Assembly: GCA_038239305.1 (NCBI GenBank)
Contig: JBBSEW010000016.1
Span: 1 to 59,361 of the forward strand
DNA from: JALYUA01 sp038239305
GTDB lineage: Bacteria; Acidobacteriota; Thermoanaerobaculia; UBA5066; Gp7-AA6
Reading direction: 5' to 3'
DNA: 59,361 nucleotides
Positions 17,383 through 26,693 of this stretch are shown here, one piece after another. A program made the translations under genes and the position numbers. Within the stretch, counting starts at the first letter, position 1. Every line of letters starts with the position of its first letter. The notes below the pieces were generated by a model. The model was not told the origin of the DNA. It ran no database searches and saw only the letters and a program-made list of their open reading frames with translations.

Positions 17383-17886
17383 GTGCTCCTTGTAGGACTC
17401 GTGCGGAGGCCGCATGGCCTGAAAGGGGAGCTTTCCGTCGAGCCGATGACCGATTTCCCCGGACGGTTCGTCCCGGGCGGGGCCGTCGAATGGCAGCAGG
17501 GGTCCGATGCCCGGCGGCTCGTCGTACGGGCGTCCCGTCCGCATGGCACGCGGGTCCTCCTCTCGTTCGAAGGGGTCGAAGACATCGATGCCGCCCGGAT
17601 TCTGTGCGGGGGGGAGCTCTCCGTCGAAGAGGAGGACGCCGCGCCCATGGCGGAAGGCTTCTACTACAGTCACCAGATCGAGGGATGGCTTTGCGAAATG
17701 CCGTCGGGGGACGTGGCGGGGACGGTCCTGCGGCTCGAGCGCACGGCCGCTGGCGCGTTGATGGCGATCCGGACACCATCCGGCCGTGAGGCGCTCGTCC
17801 CCTTCGTATCGCCGATCGTGGTCTCGATCGACGAGCCCGGGCGCCGCGTCGTGATCGATCCTCCCGAAGGGTTGCTCGAAATCTGA
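17383..17886 (+). CDS. rimM: Ribosome maturation factor RimM
   Basis: 167 residues. The family N-terminus VGLVRRPHGLKGELSVEPMTD is clear, followed by the PRC-barrel half with GFYYSHQIEG and a late LVPFVSPIVVSID. RimM helps assemble the 30S head and binds S19. GTG 17383 puts the conserved VG three residues in; GTG 17359 would add eight residues. It ends 10 bases before trmD. Confidence 0.9.
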   Translation: MLLVGLVRRPHGLKGELSVEPMTDFPGRFVPGGAVEWQQGSDARRLVVRASRPHGTRVLLSFEGVEDIDAARILCGGELSVEEEDAAPMAEGFYYSHQIEGWLCEMPSGDVAGTVLRLERTAAGALMAIRTPSGREALVPFVSPIVVSIDEPGRRVVIDPPEGLLEI

Positions 17887-17896
17887 GGCCCGAGAG

Positions 17897-18604
17897 ATGC
17901 GCATCGAGATCCTGACGATTTTTCCGGGCTACTTCGCGTCTCCGCTGGCCGAGAGCCTGCTCGGAAAGGGGATCGCCGCGGGTCTTCTCGAGGTCGCCGT
18001 GACGGACCTGCGCTCGTTCTCCGCCGACAAGCACAGGCGCGTGGACGACGAGCCGTTCGGCGGGGGTCCCGGGATGGTCATGACGGCCCCGGTGATCACG
18101 GCGGCCGTCGAAGCGCGGAAGACGGAAACGGGCTCCTGGAGCGTTCTGCTGACGCCGGACGGCGCGCGGCTCGACCAGGGCCGGCTCGAACGGCTCGCCC
18201 AACGACCGGACCTTCTTCTCTTCTGCGGCCGGTACGAGGGGCTCGACGAGAGGGCGAGGCAGCTCGGGCTGTTCGACGAGGAAGTCTCTCTCGGGGATTT
18301 CGTTCTTCCGGGCGGGGAAGTCGCCGCGCTCGCGCTGGTCGAAGCGCTTTCGCGGCTCGTGCCGGGAGTCGTCGGGAGCGCCGAATCCGTGCAGCGCGAG
18401 TCGTTCAACGGAGACCGACTCGACTATCCCCATTACACGCGACCCCGCCAATTCCGCGGCCTGGACGTTCCCGAGGCGCTCGTCTCGGGCGATCACGCGC
18501 GCATCGAGCGATGGAGGCGCGCCCGCGCGCTCGAACGCACCCTCGAGCGCCGGCCCGACCTGCTGGAGAAGAGACCGCCGGAGCCGGGAGAGGGGGAGGG
18601 ATGA
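17897..18604 (+). CDS. trmD: tRNA (guanine-N1-)-methyltransferase
   Basis: 235 residues of the SPOUT trefoil-knot family that makes m1G37 next to the anticodon. MRIEILTIFPGYF, PFGGGPGMVM and CGRYEGLDER are all canonical, and SLGDFVLPGGE forms part of the SAM pocket. It sits 10 bases after rimM, in the standard operon order. Confidence 0.95.
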   Translation: MRIEILTIFPGYFASPLAESLLGKGIAAGLLEVAVTDLRSFSADKHRRVDDEPFGGGPGMVMTAPVITAAVEARKTETGSWSVLLTPDGARLDQGRLERLAQRPDLLLFCGRYEGLDERARQLGLFDEEVSLGDFVLPGGEVAALALVEALSRLVPGVVGSAESVQRESFNGDRLDYPHYTRPRQFRGLDVPEALVSGDHARIERWRRARALERTLERRPDLLEKRPPEPGEGEG

Positions 18605-18650
18605 AGAGCGGAAACGGTCCGCCCTGCGATATCCGATGGCTGCCAGCCGC

Positions 18651-18740
18651 TATCCTGCTATCCCGAATCCCGAATCCCGTATCCGCTTTCCCGCGTCTTC
18701 CTATCCCCCTATCCCCCTATCCCCTTGTCCGCAGTCCCAT
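18651..18740. repeat. Degenerate 7-8 mer repeat array
   Basis: CGAATCC, CTATCCC and CTATCCCC-type units are repeated with point changes; three perfect CTATCCCC units occur near 18705-18728. Same style as the other intergenic arrays in the window, with a different unit. Confidence 0.75.
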
Positions 18741-18833
18741 GATTCTGAGTCGGGCCGCTCTTGACCCACCGGATACGCGCCTTCGAGCCCGGGCGATGGG
18801 TTCGGCTCAGCGGGAGGACACCCGGCCCGGCGG

Positions 18834-18862
18834 TTGCTCCGCCTCATTCCGTCGGCTATACT
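18834..18862 (+). promoter_or_regulatory. Sigma-70-like promoter for rplS
   Basis: TTGCTC (-35, 18834-18839) and TATACT (-10, 18857-18862) are separated by exactly 17 bases, followed by a T-run. The rplS start lies 83 bases after the -10 box, leaving an untranslated leader of roughly 75 bases, long for this genome. Confidence 0.65.
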
Positions 18863-18945
18863 GCTTTTTTGCCCCGTTTCCCTGACCCGGTTCGATCGCG
18901 GGAAACGCTCGGGCGCTCAAGCATCCGGAATCAAGGAGAAGCGTC

Positions 18946-19320
18946 ATGTCGGACATGCTGTTGGAAGTCGAGAAGCCTGCGCTGCGCACCGGCCTGCCCG
19001 TGTTTGCGCCCGGAGATTCCGTGCGAGTTCACGTGAAGGTCCGCGAGGGCGAAAAAGAACGCATCCAGATTTTCGCCGGCGTGGTGATCGCCCGCCGCAG
19101 CGGCGGTGCCCGTGAGACGTTCACCGTGCGCAAGATTTCGAGCGGAATCGGCGTCGAGCGCATCTTTCCCCTCCATTCGCCCGTGATCGATCGCATCGAG
19201 GTCGAGCGCAAGGGACTCGTGCGGCGCGCGAAGCTCTACTACCTTCGCGAGCGCAAGGGCAAAGCGGCCCGCATCGACGAGAAGCGCCCCCAGCAGGAAG
19301 CCCGCCCCTCCAGCCGGTGA
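18946..19320 (+). CDS. rplS: 50S ribosomal protein L19
   Basis: 124 residues. The L19 signatures PGDSVRVHVKVREGEKERIQIFAGVV (first half) and GIGVERIFPLHSP, then RRAKLYYLRERKGKAARI, are intact. It sits at the 30S-50S interface. A good AAGGAGA site precedes the ATG, and its stop overlaps rnhB as GTGA. Confidence 0.95.
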   Translation: MSDMLLEVEKPALRTGLPVFAPGDSVRVHVKVREGEKERIQIFAGVVIARRSGGARETFTVRKISSGIGVERIFPLHSPVIDRIEVERKGLVRRAKLYYLRERKGKAARIDEKRPQQEARPSSR

Positions 19321-20048
19321 AGCTCGAGCCGATCTCCGCATTCTTCGCGGAGCTCGGCCGCCTCGCCCACCTCGATCGCCTCGAGCGGGAAATCCGCCGC
19401 CGCGGCTACAGCCTGGTGGCGGGCGTGGACGAGGTGGGTCGCGGCTCCCTGGCCGGCCCCGTGGTCGCGGCGGCCGTCATTCTCCCGGAGGGCTTCGTTC
19501 TCCCGGCGCTCGACGATTCCAAGAAGCTCGACGCCCCGACGCGCAGCCGTCTGGCCGAATACGTGTGGAGGCACGCGATCGCCGTGGGCATCGGTGCCGT
19601 ATCGGCACGCGACATCGACATCCGGGACATCCTGAGAGCGAGCCTGGCGGCGATGCGAGTGGCCGTCGAGGCGCTCCGCCCGGAGGCCGAGATCCTCCTG
19701 GTCGATGCGGTCGCCGTTCCCGGATTCCGCCGGCCACAGCTCCCGATCATCCACGGCGACGCCCTCTCATCCTCGATCGCCGCGGCGTCCATCGTGGCCA
19801 AGGTGCACCGGGACCGCCTGATGGACGAGCTCGGGTCCCGCGAGCCCTCGTATGGATTCGAGAACCACAAGGGCTACGGCACGCCCGAACACTGGGTGGC
19901 TCTTCGCCGCTGCGGTCCCTGCCCCGAGCACCGGCTCTCGTTTCGGGGCGTCGTTCTGGATCGTGACTGGCGGGACGAGAACGCGCCACCGTCCCCCGTT
20001 TCACGGCGCCGGACCGAATCGTCGGGCGTACGACGGCTGCTCGGCTGA
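19317..20048 (+). CDS. rnhB: Ribonuclease HII
   Basis: 243 residues; degrades RNA of RNA-DNA hybrids and excises misincorporated ribonucleotides. The active-site segment VAGVDEVGRGSLAGPVV holds the Asp-Glu pair; DSKKL, and later SIIAKVxRD-like SIVAKVHRDRLM and YGFENHKGYGT, are typical. The GTG start overlaps rplS. The N-terminal ~30 and C-terminal ~25 residues are extensions beyond the core. Confidence 0.93.
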   Translation: MKLEPISAFFAELGRLAHLDRLEREIRRRGYSLVAGVDEVGRGSLAGPVVAAAVILPEGFVLPALDDSKKLDAPTRSRLAEYVWRHAIAVGIGAVSARDIDIRDILRASLAAMRVAVEALRPEAEILLVDAVAVPGFRRPQLPIIHGDALSSSIAAASIVAKVHRDRLMDELGSREPSYGFENHKGYGTPEHWVALRRCGPCPEHRLSFRGVVLDRDWRDENAPPSPVSRRRTESSGVRRLLG

Positions 20049-20111
20049 GCCATCCGGGCGGATTCGTGACCGCCGGCGGCCTTTCGATCGCGGCGTACGC
20101 GTAATCCGGGC

Positions 20112-20117
20112 TAAACT
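20112..20117 (+). promoter_or_regulatory. -10-like box TAAACT close to the start codon
   Basis: Only 8 bases separate this box from the ATG of the TPR gene, so a transcript starting from it would be leaderless or nearly so. See the finding on TANNNT boxes. Confidence 0.4.
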
Positions 20118-20125
20118 TTACGGGA

Positions 20126-22609
20126 ATGGCGACCAATCGGGACCAGCTCCTCCAGTCGGCGGAGAAGTATGCCGCCAAGGGAAAGCTCGACTCCGCCCTG
20201 AAGGACTACCTCCGGGTCTTAGACGAGAATCCCAAGGACATCGCGACGCTGAATCGCGTCGGAGATCTCCACGTTCGGATGAACCGGGCGGCCGAGTCCA
20301 TTCCGTTTTTTACGCGGATCGCCGACTTCTATTCGCGGGATGGCTTCTTCCTCAAGGCCATCGCCATCTACAAGAAGATCAACAAGATCGATCCGGCCCG
20401 GCTGGAGGTCTACGACCGGCTCGCGGACCTGTACCACAAGCAGGGGCTCACGCAGGACGCGCGCAGCCAGTACCAGGTCCTCGCCGACCACTACCTGAAG
20501 ACGGGGAAGACCGAGGAGGCGGTGTCGGCCTACAAGAAGATGGCCGGCGTCGATCCGAACGACCTCCGCATCCAGGTCAAGCTCGCGGATCTCTACCGCT
20601 CGACGAACCAGGTCGATCAGGCGGTCATGCAATACGGACTGATCGGCTCGATGCTGCTTCGGAGAGGCGCGCACGACGAAGCGGCGGCCGTGTTCCAGAA
20701 GGCGCTGGAGCTCTCTCCCAACGACGCCGGGATCCAGAAGAACCTCGTCCGCTCGCTGCTCGCGCAGAAGAACGCGGCGGCGGCGGTCGCGATCCTGAAA
20801 GCCGCGCCGCGAACCGCCGACAGCCTCTCCCTTCTGGCCGAGGCCCAGCTCGATCTCGGGCAGCGCGCCGACGCCGCCCGGACGGCGGAGCAGGCAATCG
20901 CTCTCGACGCGAAGCACGAGGGCGCGCGGCTGCTCCTCTCCCGGGTGCGCATCTCGGAGGGAGCGTTCGACGCGGCGCTGACCGCGGTCGTTCCGCTCGT
21001 CGATGGCGCTCTGGCGACCGCGGATTTCGCCCGCGCGGCCAACGCCCTCACGCCGATCCTGCAGGCTGAAGGCTCTCATCGCGGAACGCTGAAACGACTG
21101 TCGGAAGTTCGGGAAGGGGAGGGCAGCCTGGCGGAAGCCGGTCGCCTCCGGTTGTCGCTCGCGCACGAAGACGAGCGCCGCGGCGAATCGCAGGAAGCGA
21201 TCGAAAATTATCGCCGCGCCCTCGTTCTCGTACCCGCCAGCGAAGAGGCGCGCGCGCGCCTTTCGGAGCTGTCGCCCGAAGATCGGATCGAGCCCGCTCC
21301 GGCGGCGTCTTCCAGCGCATCCTCCTCGCCGGCGTCATCGGACACCTCGGAGCTCATCGTCGAAATCGAGGAGCCGGCCGAGGCGGCCACACCGGCCCCG
21401 TACGGGTCCGAGTCGTCCCCTCCGCAGGCCAAATCGGCGGACGAGCAGGAAATCGAGACGCTCGTCGTGGAGGCGGAAGTCTTCGCGAAATATGGACTGA
21501 CGGACAAGGCGATCGAACGGTTGCGGGCGCTGGTCCGGCGCCGGCCGGAGCTCGTGCCCGCGCGGGAGCGTCTGGTTCAGCTCATGCACGAATCGCAGAA
21601 CCCGGCGCTGCGCCAGGAAACGGAGGCGCTCGCCGACGCGTATCGCCGTCTCGATCGCGCCGCCGACGCGGAAGCCATTCTCACCAGGTACGGGATCACG
21701 CCGATCGTTTCCGCGCCGCTCTCGGCGTCGCCTGCCCCGGCCTCCGAGCCCGGCGCGGTGCAGTTCGACGAGTTCGGCCTGGGGCAGCCGGTCGCGGATG
21801 CCGCGCCGGACTTCGTCGAGGAGTTCACCGGAGAGACGATCCGATTTTCACGCTCGGACCTCGCCATCACGGCGGATCCGGAGCCGTCGGCGCGTCCGAC
21901 CAGCTCGCGCCGCCTCACGCCTCTCGAGCCCGTGGTGCCGGTCGATTCGGATTTCGTTTCCTACGAGGAGCTCGGTTCGCTCCTCGGGGAAGAGATGCAG
22001 AAGGCGGGAGAAGCTTCGAACGAGCCCGCGCAGCCGGGTCCGGCGGTCGTCGACGATCAGAACCTGTTCGCCGACGAGCAGCAGTTCTTCAACCTTGCCG
22101 AGGAGCTCGAGAAGGAGCTGGCGGACGAAGCGCCTGCGCCCTCGGCTCCGGCGATGGCGGGTCCCGAGGGGGAGGCCTCCCTCGAGGAGATCTTCCGCGA
22201 GTTCAAGAAGGGCGTCGAGCAGCAGTTGTCGGCGGAAGACTACGAGACGCACTTCAACCTGGGAATCGCCTACAAGGAGATGGGACTGGTCGACGAGGCC
22301 ATCGGCGAATTTCAGCTCGCGAGCAAGGATCCGGCTCGCACGGTCGAGTGCTGCAGCATGCTCGGCCTCTGTTTCCTCGAAAAGGGAATGCCCCAGCTCG
22401 CGATCAACTGGTACCGGAAGGGGCTCGAGGCCAACAACATCCGGGAGATGGAAACCGTGGGCCTGCTCTACGACCTCGGGTGCGTTTACCAGAGCACGGG
22501 CGACGTGGACCAGGCCTACCGGACGCTGCTGGAAGTCTATGGGCTCAACTCGAACTACCGCGACGTCTCGCACCGCGTGCGGGATCTCGAGGCCGTGAGA
22601 AAAGGATGA
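20126..22609 (+). CDS. Large tetratricopeptide-repeat protein
   Basis: 827 residues with no signal peptide. An N-terminal TPR array (about 1-250, for example LLQSAEKYAAKGKLDSALKD and KLADLYRSTNQVDQAVMQYG) continues to about 390; a low-complexity Ser/Ala/Pro linker and acidic segments follow (about 390-720); and a second TPR block closes the protein (about 705-815, NLGIAYKEMGLVDEAIGEF). TPRs bind partner proteins, so it is likely a scaffold. A GTG-started OppD-type gene follows 46 bases later, but nothing links the two functionally. I cannot assign a pathway. Confidence 0.8.
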   Translation: MATNRDQLLQSAEKYAAKGKLDSALKDYLRVLDENPKDIATLNRVGDLHVRMNRAAESIPFFTRIADFYSRDGFFLKAIAIYKKINKIDPARLEVYDRLADLYHKQGLTQDARSQYQVLADHYLKTGKTEEAVSAYKKMAGVDPNDLRIQVKLADLYRSTNQVDQAVMQYGLIGSMLLRRGAHDEAAAVFQKALELSPNDAGIQKNLVRSLLAQKNAAAAVAILKAAPRTADSLSLLAEAQLDLGQRADAARTAEQAIALDAKHEGARLLLSRVRISEGAFDAALTAVVPLVDGALATADFARAANALTPILQAEGSHRGTLKRLSEVREGEGSLAEAGRLRLSLAHEDERRGESQEAIENYRRALVLVPASEEARARLSELSPEDRIEPAPAASSSASSSPASSDTSELIVEIEEPAEAATPAPYGSESSPPQAKSADEQEIETLVVEAEVFAKYGLTDKAIERLRALVRRRPELVPARERLVQLMHESQNPALRQETEALADAYRRLDRAADAEAILTRYGITPIVSAPLSASPAPASEPGAVQFDEFGLGQPVADAAPDFVEEFTGETIRFSRSDLAITADPEPSARPTSSRRLTPLEPVVPVDSDFVSYEELGSLLGEEMQKAGEASNEPAQPGPAVVDDQNLFADEQQFFNLAEELEKELADEAPAPSAPAMAGPEGEASLEEIFREFKKGVEQQLSAEDYETHFNLGIAYKEMGLVDEAIGEFQLASKDPARTVECCSMLGLCFLEKGMPQLAINWYRKGLEANNIREMETVGLLYDLGCVYQSTGDVDQAYRTLLEVYGLNSNYRDVSHRVRDLEAVRKG

Positions 22610-22655
22610 AACTCCTTTCCCCTTCGCCCGTTTCTTCTCCGATCGTCGCGGGTCG

Positions 22656-23708
22656 GTGACGACCGCCGGTCTCGCTTCTTTGCCCGGCGTTCCCCTGCTC
22701 GAGGTTCGGGACCTGCGCGTCGAGGTTGCGGTCGACGGCGTGCTGCGTCCGGCCGTCGATGGCGTGTCGTTCTCGCTCGAAGCCGGGGAGTGCCTCGCCG
22801 TGGTCGGTGAGAGCGGTTGCGGGAAGACGCTGCTCGGCCGCTCCCTCGTCCATCTCCTGCCGGAGGGTGCCCGCCGGACGGGCACGATCTCCTGGGAGGG
22901 ACGGGATCTGCCGGCGGTCGGAGAGAGCGAGTGGGCGGCAATCCGGGGAACGGAAGTCGCGATCGTTTTCCAGGAGCCGGGAAGCGCGCTCGATCCCGTC
23001 ATGACGATCGGCGCCCAGATCGCGGAGGCGCTCCACCGCGCGGGCCTCCGGGACGGGGGCGCTGTTCGCGCCCGCGCGCGCGACCTGCTGGCGGAAGTCG
23101 CGTTTAACGATCCCGAGCGAGGTCTCGCGGAATACTCGCACCGGCTCTCGGGCGGCCAGCGCCAGCGCGCGTGCCTCGCCATCGCGCTCGCGGGGGAGCC
23201 GTCTCTCCTCATCGCGGACGAGCCGACGGCGTCTCTCGACGCGACGGTCGCCGCGGAGGTGTTCGACCTTCTCGACCGGCTGCGCCGGGAGCGTCACCTC
23301 GCGCTTCTGCTGATCACGCACGATCTCGCTTCCGCGGCGCGCCGCGCGGATCGCGCGCTCGTTCTCTATGCGGGCCGCGTCGTCGAGACGGGCGAGTCCG
23401 CTTCCGTATTCGGCTCGCCGTCGCATCCGTATACGCGCGCCCTTCTCGCGTGCGTGCCGCGCCTGTCGGACGCCGGCCTCCGGGCGGAGCATCCGGCTGC
23501 GAGGCCTCTCGCGTCGATTCCGGGATCGGTCCCCGATCTCGGCTTCCGTCCGCGCGGCGTGTGCGCGTTCGAGCCGCGCTGTGCGGATCGATTCGCGCGA
23601 TGCGGGCTGGAGGAGCCGGGGCTCTTCCCGGCCGGAGTCTCCGGCGGCCGCGAAGCCCGGTGTTTCCTCTGGGATCCTCGCGAGGCCGCCCGACGGGGCA
23701 CCGCGTGA
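22656..23708 (+). CDS. Oligopeptide-type ABC transporter ATP-binding protein (OppD/DppD-like)
   Basis: 350 residues. Walker A GESGCGKT, Q-loop FQEPGSALDP, signature SGGQRQR and Walker B LLIADEPTASLDA are present, and the C-terminal oligopeptide extension has the Cys pattern CAFEPRCADRFARC. It should energise import of peptides or similar solutes with its OppF partner, which it overlaps as GTGA. No permease or binding protein is in the window. Confidence 0.9.
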   Translation: MTTAGLASLPGVPLLEVRDLRVEVAVDGVLRPAVDGVSFSLEAGECLAVVGESGCGKTLLGRSLVHLLPEGARRTGTISWEGRDLPAVGESEWAAIRGTEVAIVFQEPGSALDPVMTIGAQIAEALHRAGLRDGGAVRARARDLLAEVAFNDPERGLAEYSHRLSGGQRQRACLAIALAGEPSLLIADEPTASLDATVAAEVFDLLDRLRRERHLALLLITHDLASAARRADRALVLYAGRVVETGESASVFGSPSHPYTRALLACVPRLSDAGLRAEHPAARPLASIPGSVPDLGFRPRGVCAFEPRCADRFARCGLEEPGLFPAGVSGGREARCFLWDPREAARRGTA

Positions 23709-24769
23709 TCTCCGTGCCCTCGGCGGCGCCCGCGCATGACCTGCCTGGCGCGCCTGAACCGATTCTCCGCGCTTTCGATCTCGTTCGCCGGTACCCGTCG
23801 CGACGTCGTCCGGGGGCCGGGGGGGCCGAGGAAATATCCGCGGTGGACGGAGTGTCGTTCTCGATCCCCGCCGCTTCGACCTTCGCGCTGGTGGGCGAGT
23901 CCGGTAGCGGCAAGACGACGATAGGGCGCCTCGTGGCCCGCCTCGAAACGGCGGATTCCGGGCGCATCGTCTTCGACGGCGTGGACTGGTCGTCGCTCTC
24001 CGGGGCCGCACTCCGAAAGAAGCGGCGCGACCTCCAGATCGTTTTTCAGGATCCGCAGACTTCTCTGAATCCCCGGATGCGCATCGGAGACCAGATTGCG
24101 GAACCGCTCGTCGTGCACCGCCGGGAGCTCGCGATGGGGCGGCGCGAGATCGCGGTCCGCGTCGGAGAGCTTCTCGGAGAGGTCGGACTGGATCCCTCGT
24201 CCGCGCGGCGGTTTCCCGCGGAATTCTCGGGCGGTCAGCGGCAGCGGATCGCGATCGCTCGCGCCCTGGCCACCCGGCCGAAGCTCGTCGTGTGCGACGA
24301 GCCGGTATCGGCACTCGACGCTTCGATCGCGGCGCAGGTCGTGAATCTCCTTCTCGACCTCCAGCGGAGTCTCGCGCTCTCCTATCTCTTCATCTCCCAC
24401 GACCTCGCCCTCGTCGGCCGGATCGCGGATTCCGTCGCGGTCGTGTACCTCGGAAGGATCGTCGAACAGGGCCGCGCCGCGGATGTGATCGGCCGGCCGC
24501 TGCATCCCTACACCGCGGCCCTGATCTCGGCGGTCCCGGACGAAACGGCTGGACCACGGCTCATCCTCGGTGCCGAGCCCTCGGCGAGGGGACCGTCCGG
24601 AGGGTGCGCCTTTGCGCCGCGCTGCCCGATCGTGCGTCCGCGGTGCCGGGAGGAGCGGCCGCCGTTCATCGAGGTCGAAGCCGGGCATGCCGCAGCCTGC
24701 TTCTTTCCCGGAGAGCTCCGGCTGCCCGGTACGGTGCCGCCGCGAAGGTCTCCCGACTCTGGTTTATGA
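23705..24769 (+). CDS. Oligopeptide-type ABC transporter ATP-binding protein (OppF/DppF-like)
   Basis: 354 residues from GTG 23705. Walker A GESGSGKTT, FQDPQTSLNPRM, signature SGGQRQRIAIARAL and Walker B LVVCDEPVSALDAS are intact, and the C-terminal CAFAPRCPIVRPRC extension marks the OppF/DppF group. It forms the second nucleotide-binding half of the importer with the gene just upstream. Confidence 0.9.
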   Translation: MISVPSAAPAHDLPGAPEPILRAFDLVRRYPSRRRPGAGGAEEISAVDGVSFSIPAASTFALVGESGSGKTTIGRLVARLETADSGRIVFDGVDWSSLSGAALRKKRRDLQIVFQDPQTSLNPRMRIGDQIAEPLVVHRRELAMGRREIAVRVGELLGEVGLDPSSARRFPAEFSGGQRQRIAIARALATRPKLVVCDEPVSALDASIAAQVVNLLLDLQRSLALSYLFISHDLALVGRIADSVAVVYLGRIVEQGRAADVIGRPLHPYTAALISAVPDETAGPRLILGAEPSARGPSGGCAFAPRCPIVRPRCREERPPFIEVEAGHAAACFFPGELRLPGTVPPRRSPDSGL

Positions 24770-24886
24770 TCCCGGACGCGTTTCCCGCCGATGGATCTGC
24801 GGATCGCTGCGCTGTGACATCGCGTCCCGGCTTGCGAAACATTCGCCCCCCAACCTGCGTAGAAGGGGTGACGAAGGAGTAACGGA

Positions 24887-26653
24887 ATGAAGAGGTTCCC
24901 CAAGCCCACGGCGGCTTTCGCCGTCTCGCTGGTTCTCGGTGCGTGGTGCGCTTTTCCCGCTCTGGGTCAGCAGACACCGGTCGTCACCCCGCCCGCGCAA
25001 ACGCCCGCCCAGCCACCGCCCGTTTCGGAGAGCACGCCGGTCACTCCGGTCCAGCCGGCGGCCGGCCAGGGAGCGATCGTCGTTCCCGCTCACCCGGGCG
25101 ACCGCAAGCTGCTTCCGCTTCCCTCCGCGACCGCCCAGGGAATTCCGATGTCTCTCTCGCAGGCCGTCGAGATCGGCGTGGCGAACAACCAGGATCAATA
25201 CGTCAGCGTCAACGCGGCCGAGTCCTTCGAGTACTTCATCATCCAGAACAAGGGCATCTTTGACCCGCTGGTGTCGGCGGCGCTCGGCCGGACGCACGCG
25301 GAGATCCCGGCCGCCTCGACTGTCTCGTCGGGTGTGTTCGACGACACGACGTTCTCCGGCAACGTGTCGCAGCTGACGCCTCTTGGCGGCACGTTCCAGC
25401 TGGGTCTGCAGGGCGACCGCGAGAAGACGAACAACCAGTTCGTCGGCACGAATCCCTCGTACGCCGCCGGCCTGATCTTCTCGGCCAATCAGCCCTTGTT
25501 GCGGAACTTCGGAACGCTGCCGACGACCTGGTTGATCCGCATCGCGAAGAATTCGCGGGATGCGGGTTATCAGAACCTGGTCCGGTCGGTGCAATCGACG
25601 ATCAACTCGACCGAGCAGGCCTACTGGGATCTGGTCTACTCCCTCCAGAACCTCGAAGTGAAGCGTGAGTCGCTGCGCATCGCGCAGGACTTGAATCGGA
25701 TCACGCGGATCAAGATCGACGTCGGTTCGCTCGCGCCGATCGACATCACGCAGACGGAAGTCGGCATCGCGACCGCCGAGCAGGACATCATCACGGCGGA
25801 AGGCCTGATCGGCGACGCGCAGGACCGGCTCAAAAGGCAGCTCAACTTCGTCACGCCCGACGTGGTCGGGGTTCCGATTCTGCCGACCGATCCTCTCTCG
25901 ACCGACCGGGTCAAGATCGAGCTCGAGCCGGCGACCTCCGCCGCTCTGACCCGCCGGCCCGAGATTCTGTCGACGGCGTACCAGGTCGCCTCGGACCTCG
26001 TGAAGTATCAGTACTACCGCAATCAGCTCCTGCCGCAGTTGAACCTCACGGGGAGCTACGGCAACCGCGGTCTCGCCGGCCTCACGATCGATCCGGTCAC
26101 GGGACAGACGGTCACCGACACGAATTTCTCGCAGTCGTTTCAGGACGTCATCAACAACCGGAACAAGAACTGGGCCGTCGGCCTGAACTTCTCGTATCCG
26201 ATCCTGAACCGGAGCGCGAAGGGAGCGGCCGGCGTGGCGCGCTACACGATGGAATCGGACCGGGCGACCCTCGTCGCGACCCAGGAGAACGTCATCGTCG
26301 AGGTGCGCGCCGCCGCGAGGGCCATCGACACGGCGGCCCGGTCGATCGACGCAGCCGTGAAGGGCCGCGAGCTCGCCGAGCGCAACCTCGACGCCGAGAA
26401 GAAGAAGTTCGACAACGGCATGAGCACGACTTTCCAGGTGAACCAGATCCAGCGGGACCTTTCCGCCGCGCGAACCGCGGAACAGCAGGCTCTCGCGATC
26501 TACCGGAAGGCCGTCGCCCAGTACCACTTCGCGATCGCCGACAACCTCGACTGGAAGGGTATCCGCGTCGAGGGTCTCCCGGACTCGACGCCTCCCCAGA
26601 CCGACGTCAAAGAGATTCCTCCGCCAGCGACGCTGCCGAAGCCCGCGAAGTAG
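24887..26653 (+). CDS. TolC-family outer-membrane efflux protein
   Basis: 588 residues. A signal peptide (about 1-27, ending in PALGQQ) leads into a Pro/Thr-rich linker (28-75) and two outer-membrane-efflux repeats rich in long helices (for example NRITRIKIDVGSLAPIDITQ and GRELAERNLDAEKKKFDNG). It should form the outer-membrane exit duct of a tripartite pump. Its neighbours are a Yip1 protein and a MacB/LolD-type ATPase, but no periplasmic adaptor gene is present. Confidence 0.85.
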   Translation: MKRFPKPTAAFAVSLVLGAWCAFPALGQQTPVVTPPAQTPAQPPPVSESTPVTPVQPAAGQGAIVVPAHPGDRKLLPLPSATAQGIPMSLSQAVEIGVANNQDQYVSVNAAESFEYFIIQNKGIFDPLVSAALGRTHAEIPAASTVSSGVFDDTTFSGNVSQLTPLGGTFQLGLQGDREKTNNQFVGTNPSYAAGLIFSANQPLLRNFGTLPTTWLIRIAKNSRDAGYQNLVRSVQSTINSTEQAYWDLVYSLQNLEVKRESLRIAQDLNRITRIKIDVGSLAPIDITQTEVGIATAEQDIITAEGLIGDAQDRLKRQLNFVTPDVVGVPILPTDPLSTDRVKIELEPATSAALTRRPEILSTAYQVASDLVKYQYYRNQLLPQLNLTGSYGNRGLAGLTIDPVTGQTVTDTNFSQSFQDVINNRNKNWAVGLNFSYPILNRSAKGAAGVARYTMESDRATLVATQENVIVEVRAAARAIDTAARSIDAAVKGRELAERNLDAEKKKFDNGMSTTFQVNQIQRDLSAARTAEQQALAIYRKAVAQYHFAIADNLDWKGIRVEGLPDSTPPQTDVKEIPPPATLPKPAK

Positions 26654-26693
26654 AAGTGCCGGGGTCCGGAGTAATGGAATGATGGAGGGTCCC

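Larger units (their letters stand above)
18605..18945. other. Gene-free trmD-rplS gap with repeats and a promoter
   Basis: 341 bases with no supported gene. The first half is a degenerate repeat array (18651-18740); the second half holds the rplS promoter (18834-18862) and an AAGGAGA ribosome site. Confidence 0.6.

Noticed and set aside
18601..18885. Open frame between trmD and rplS
   Set aside because: It translates repeat DNA (Pro/Leu/Ser strings), overlaps the rplS promoter and has no coding character.
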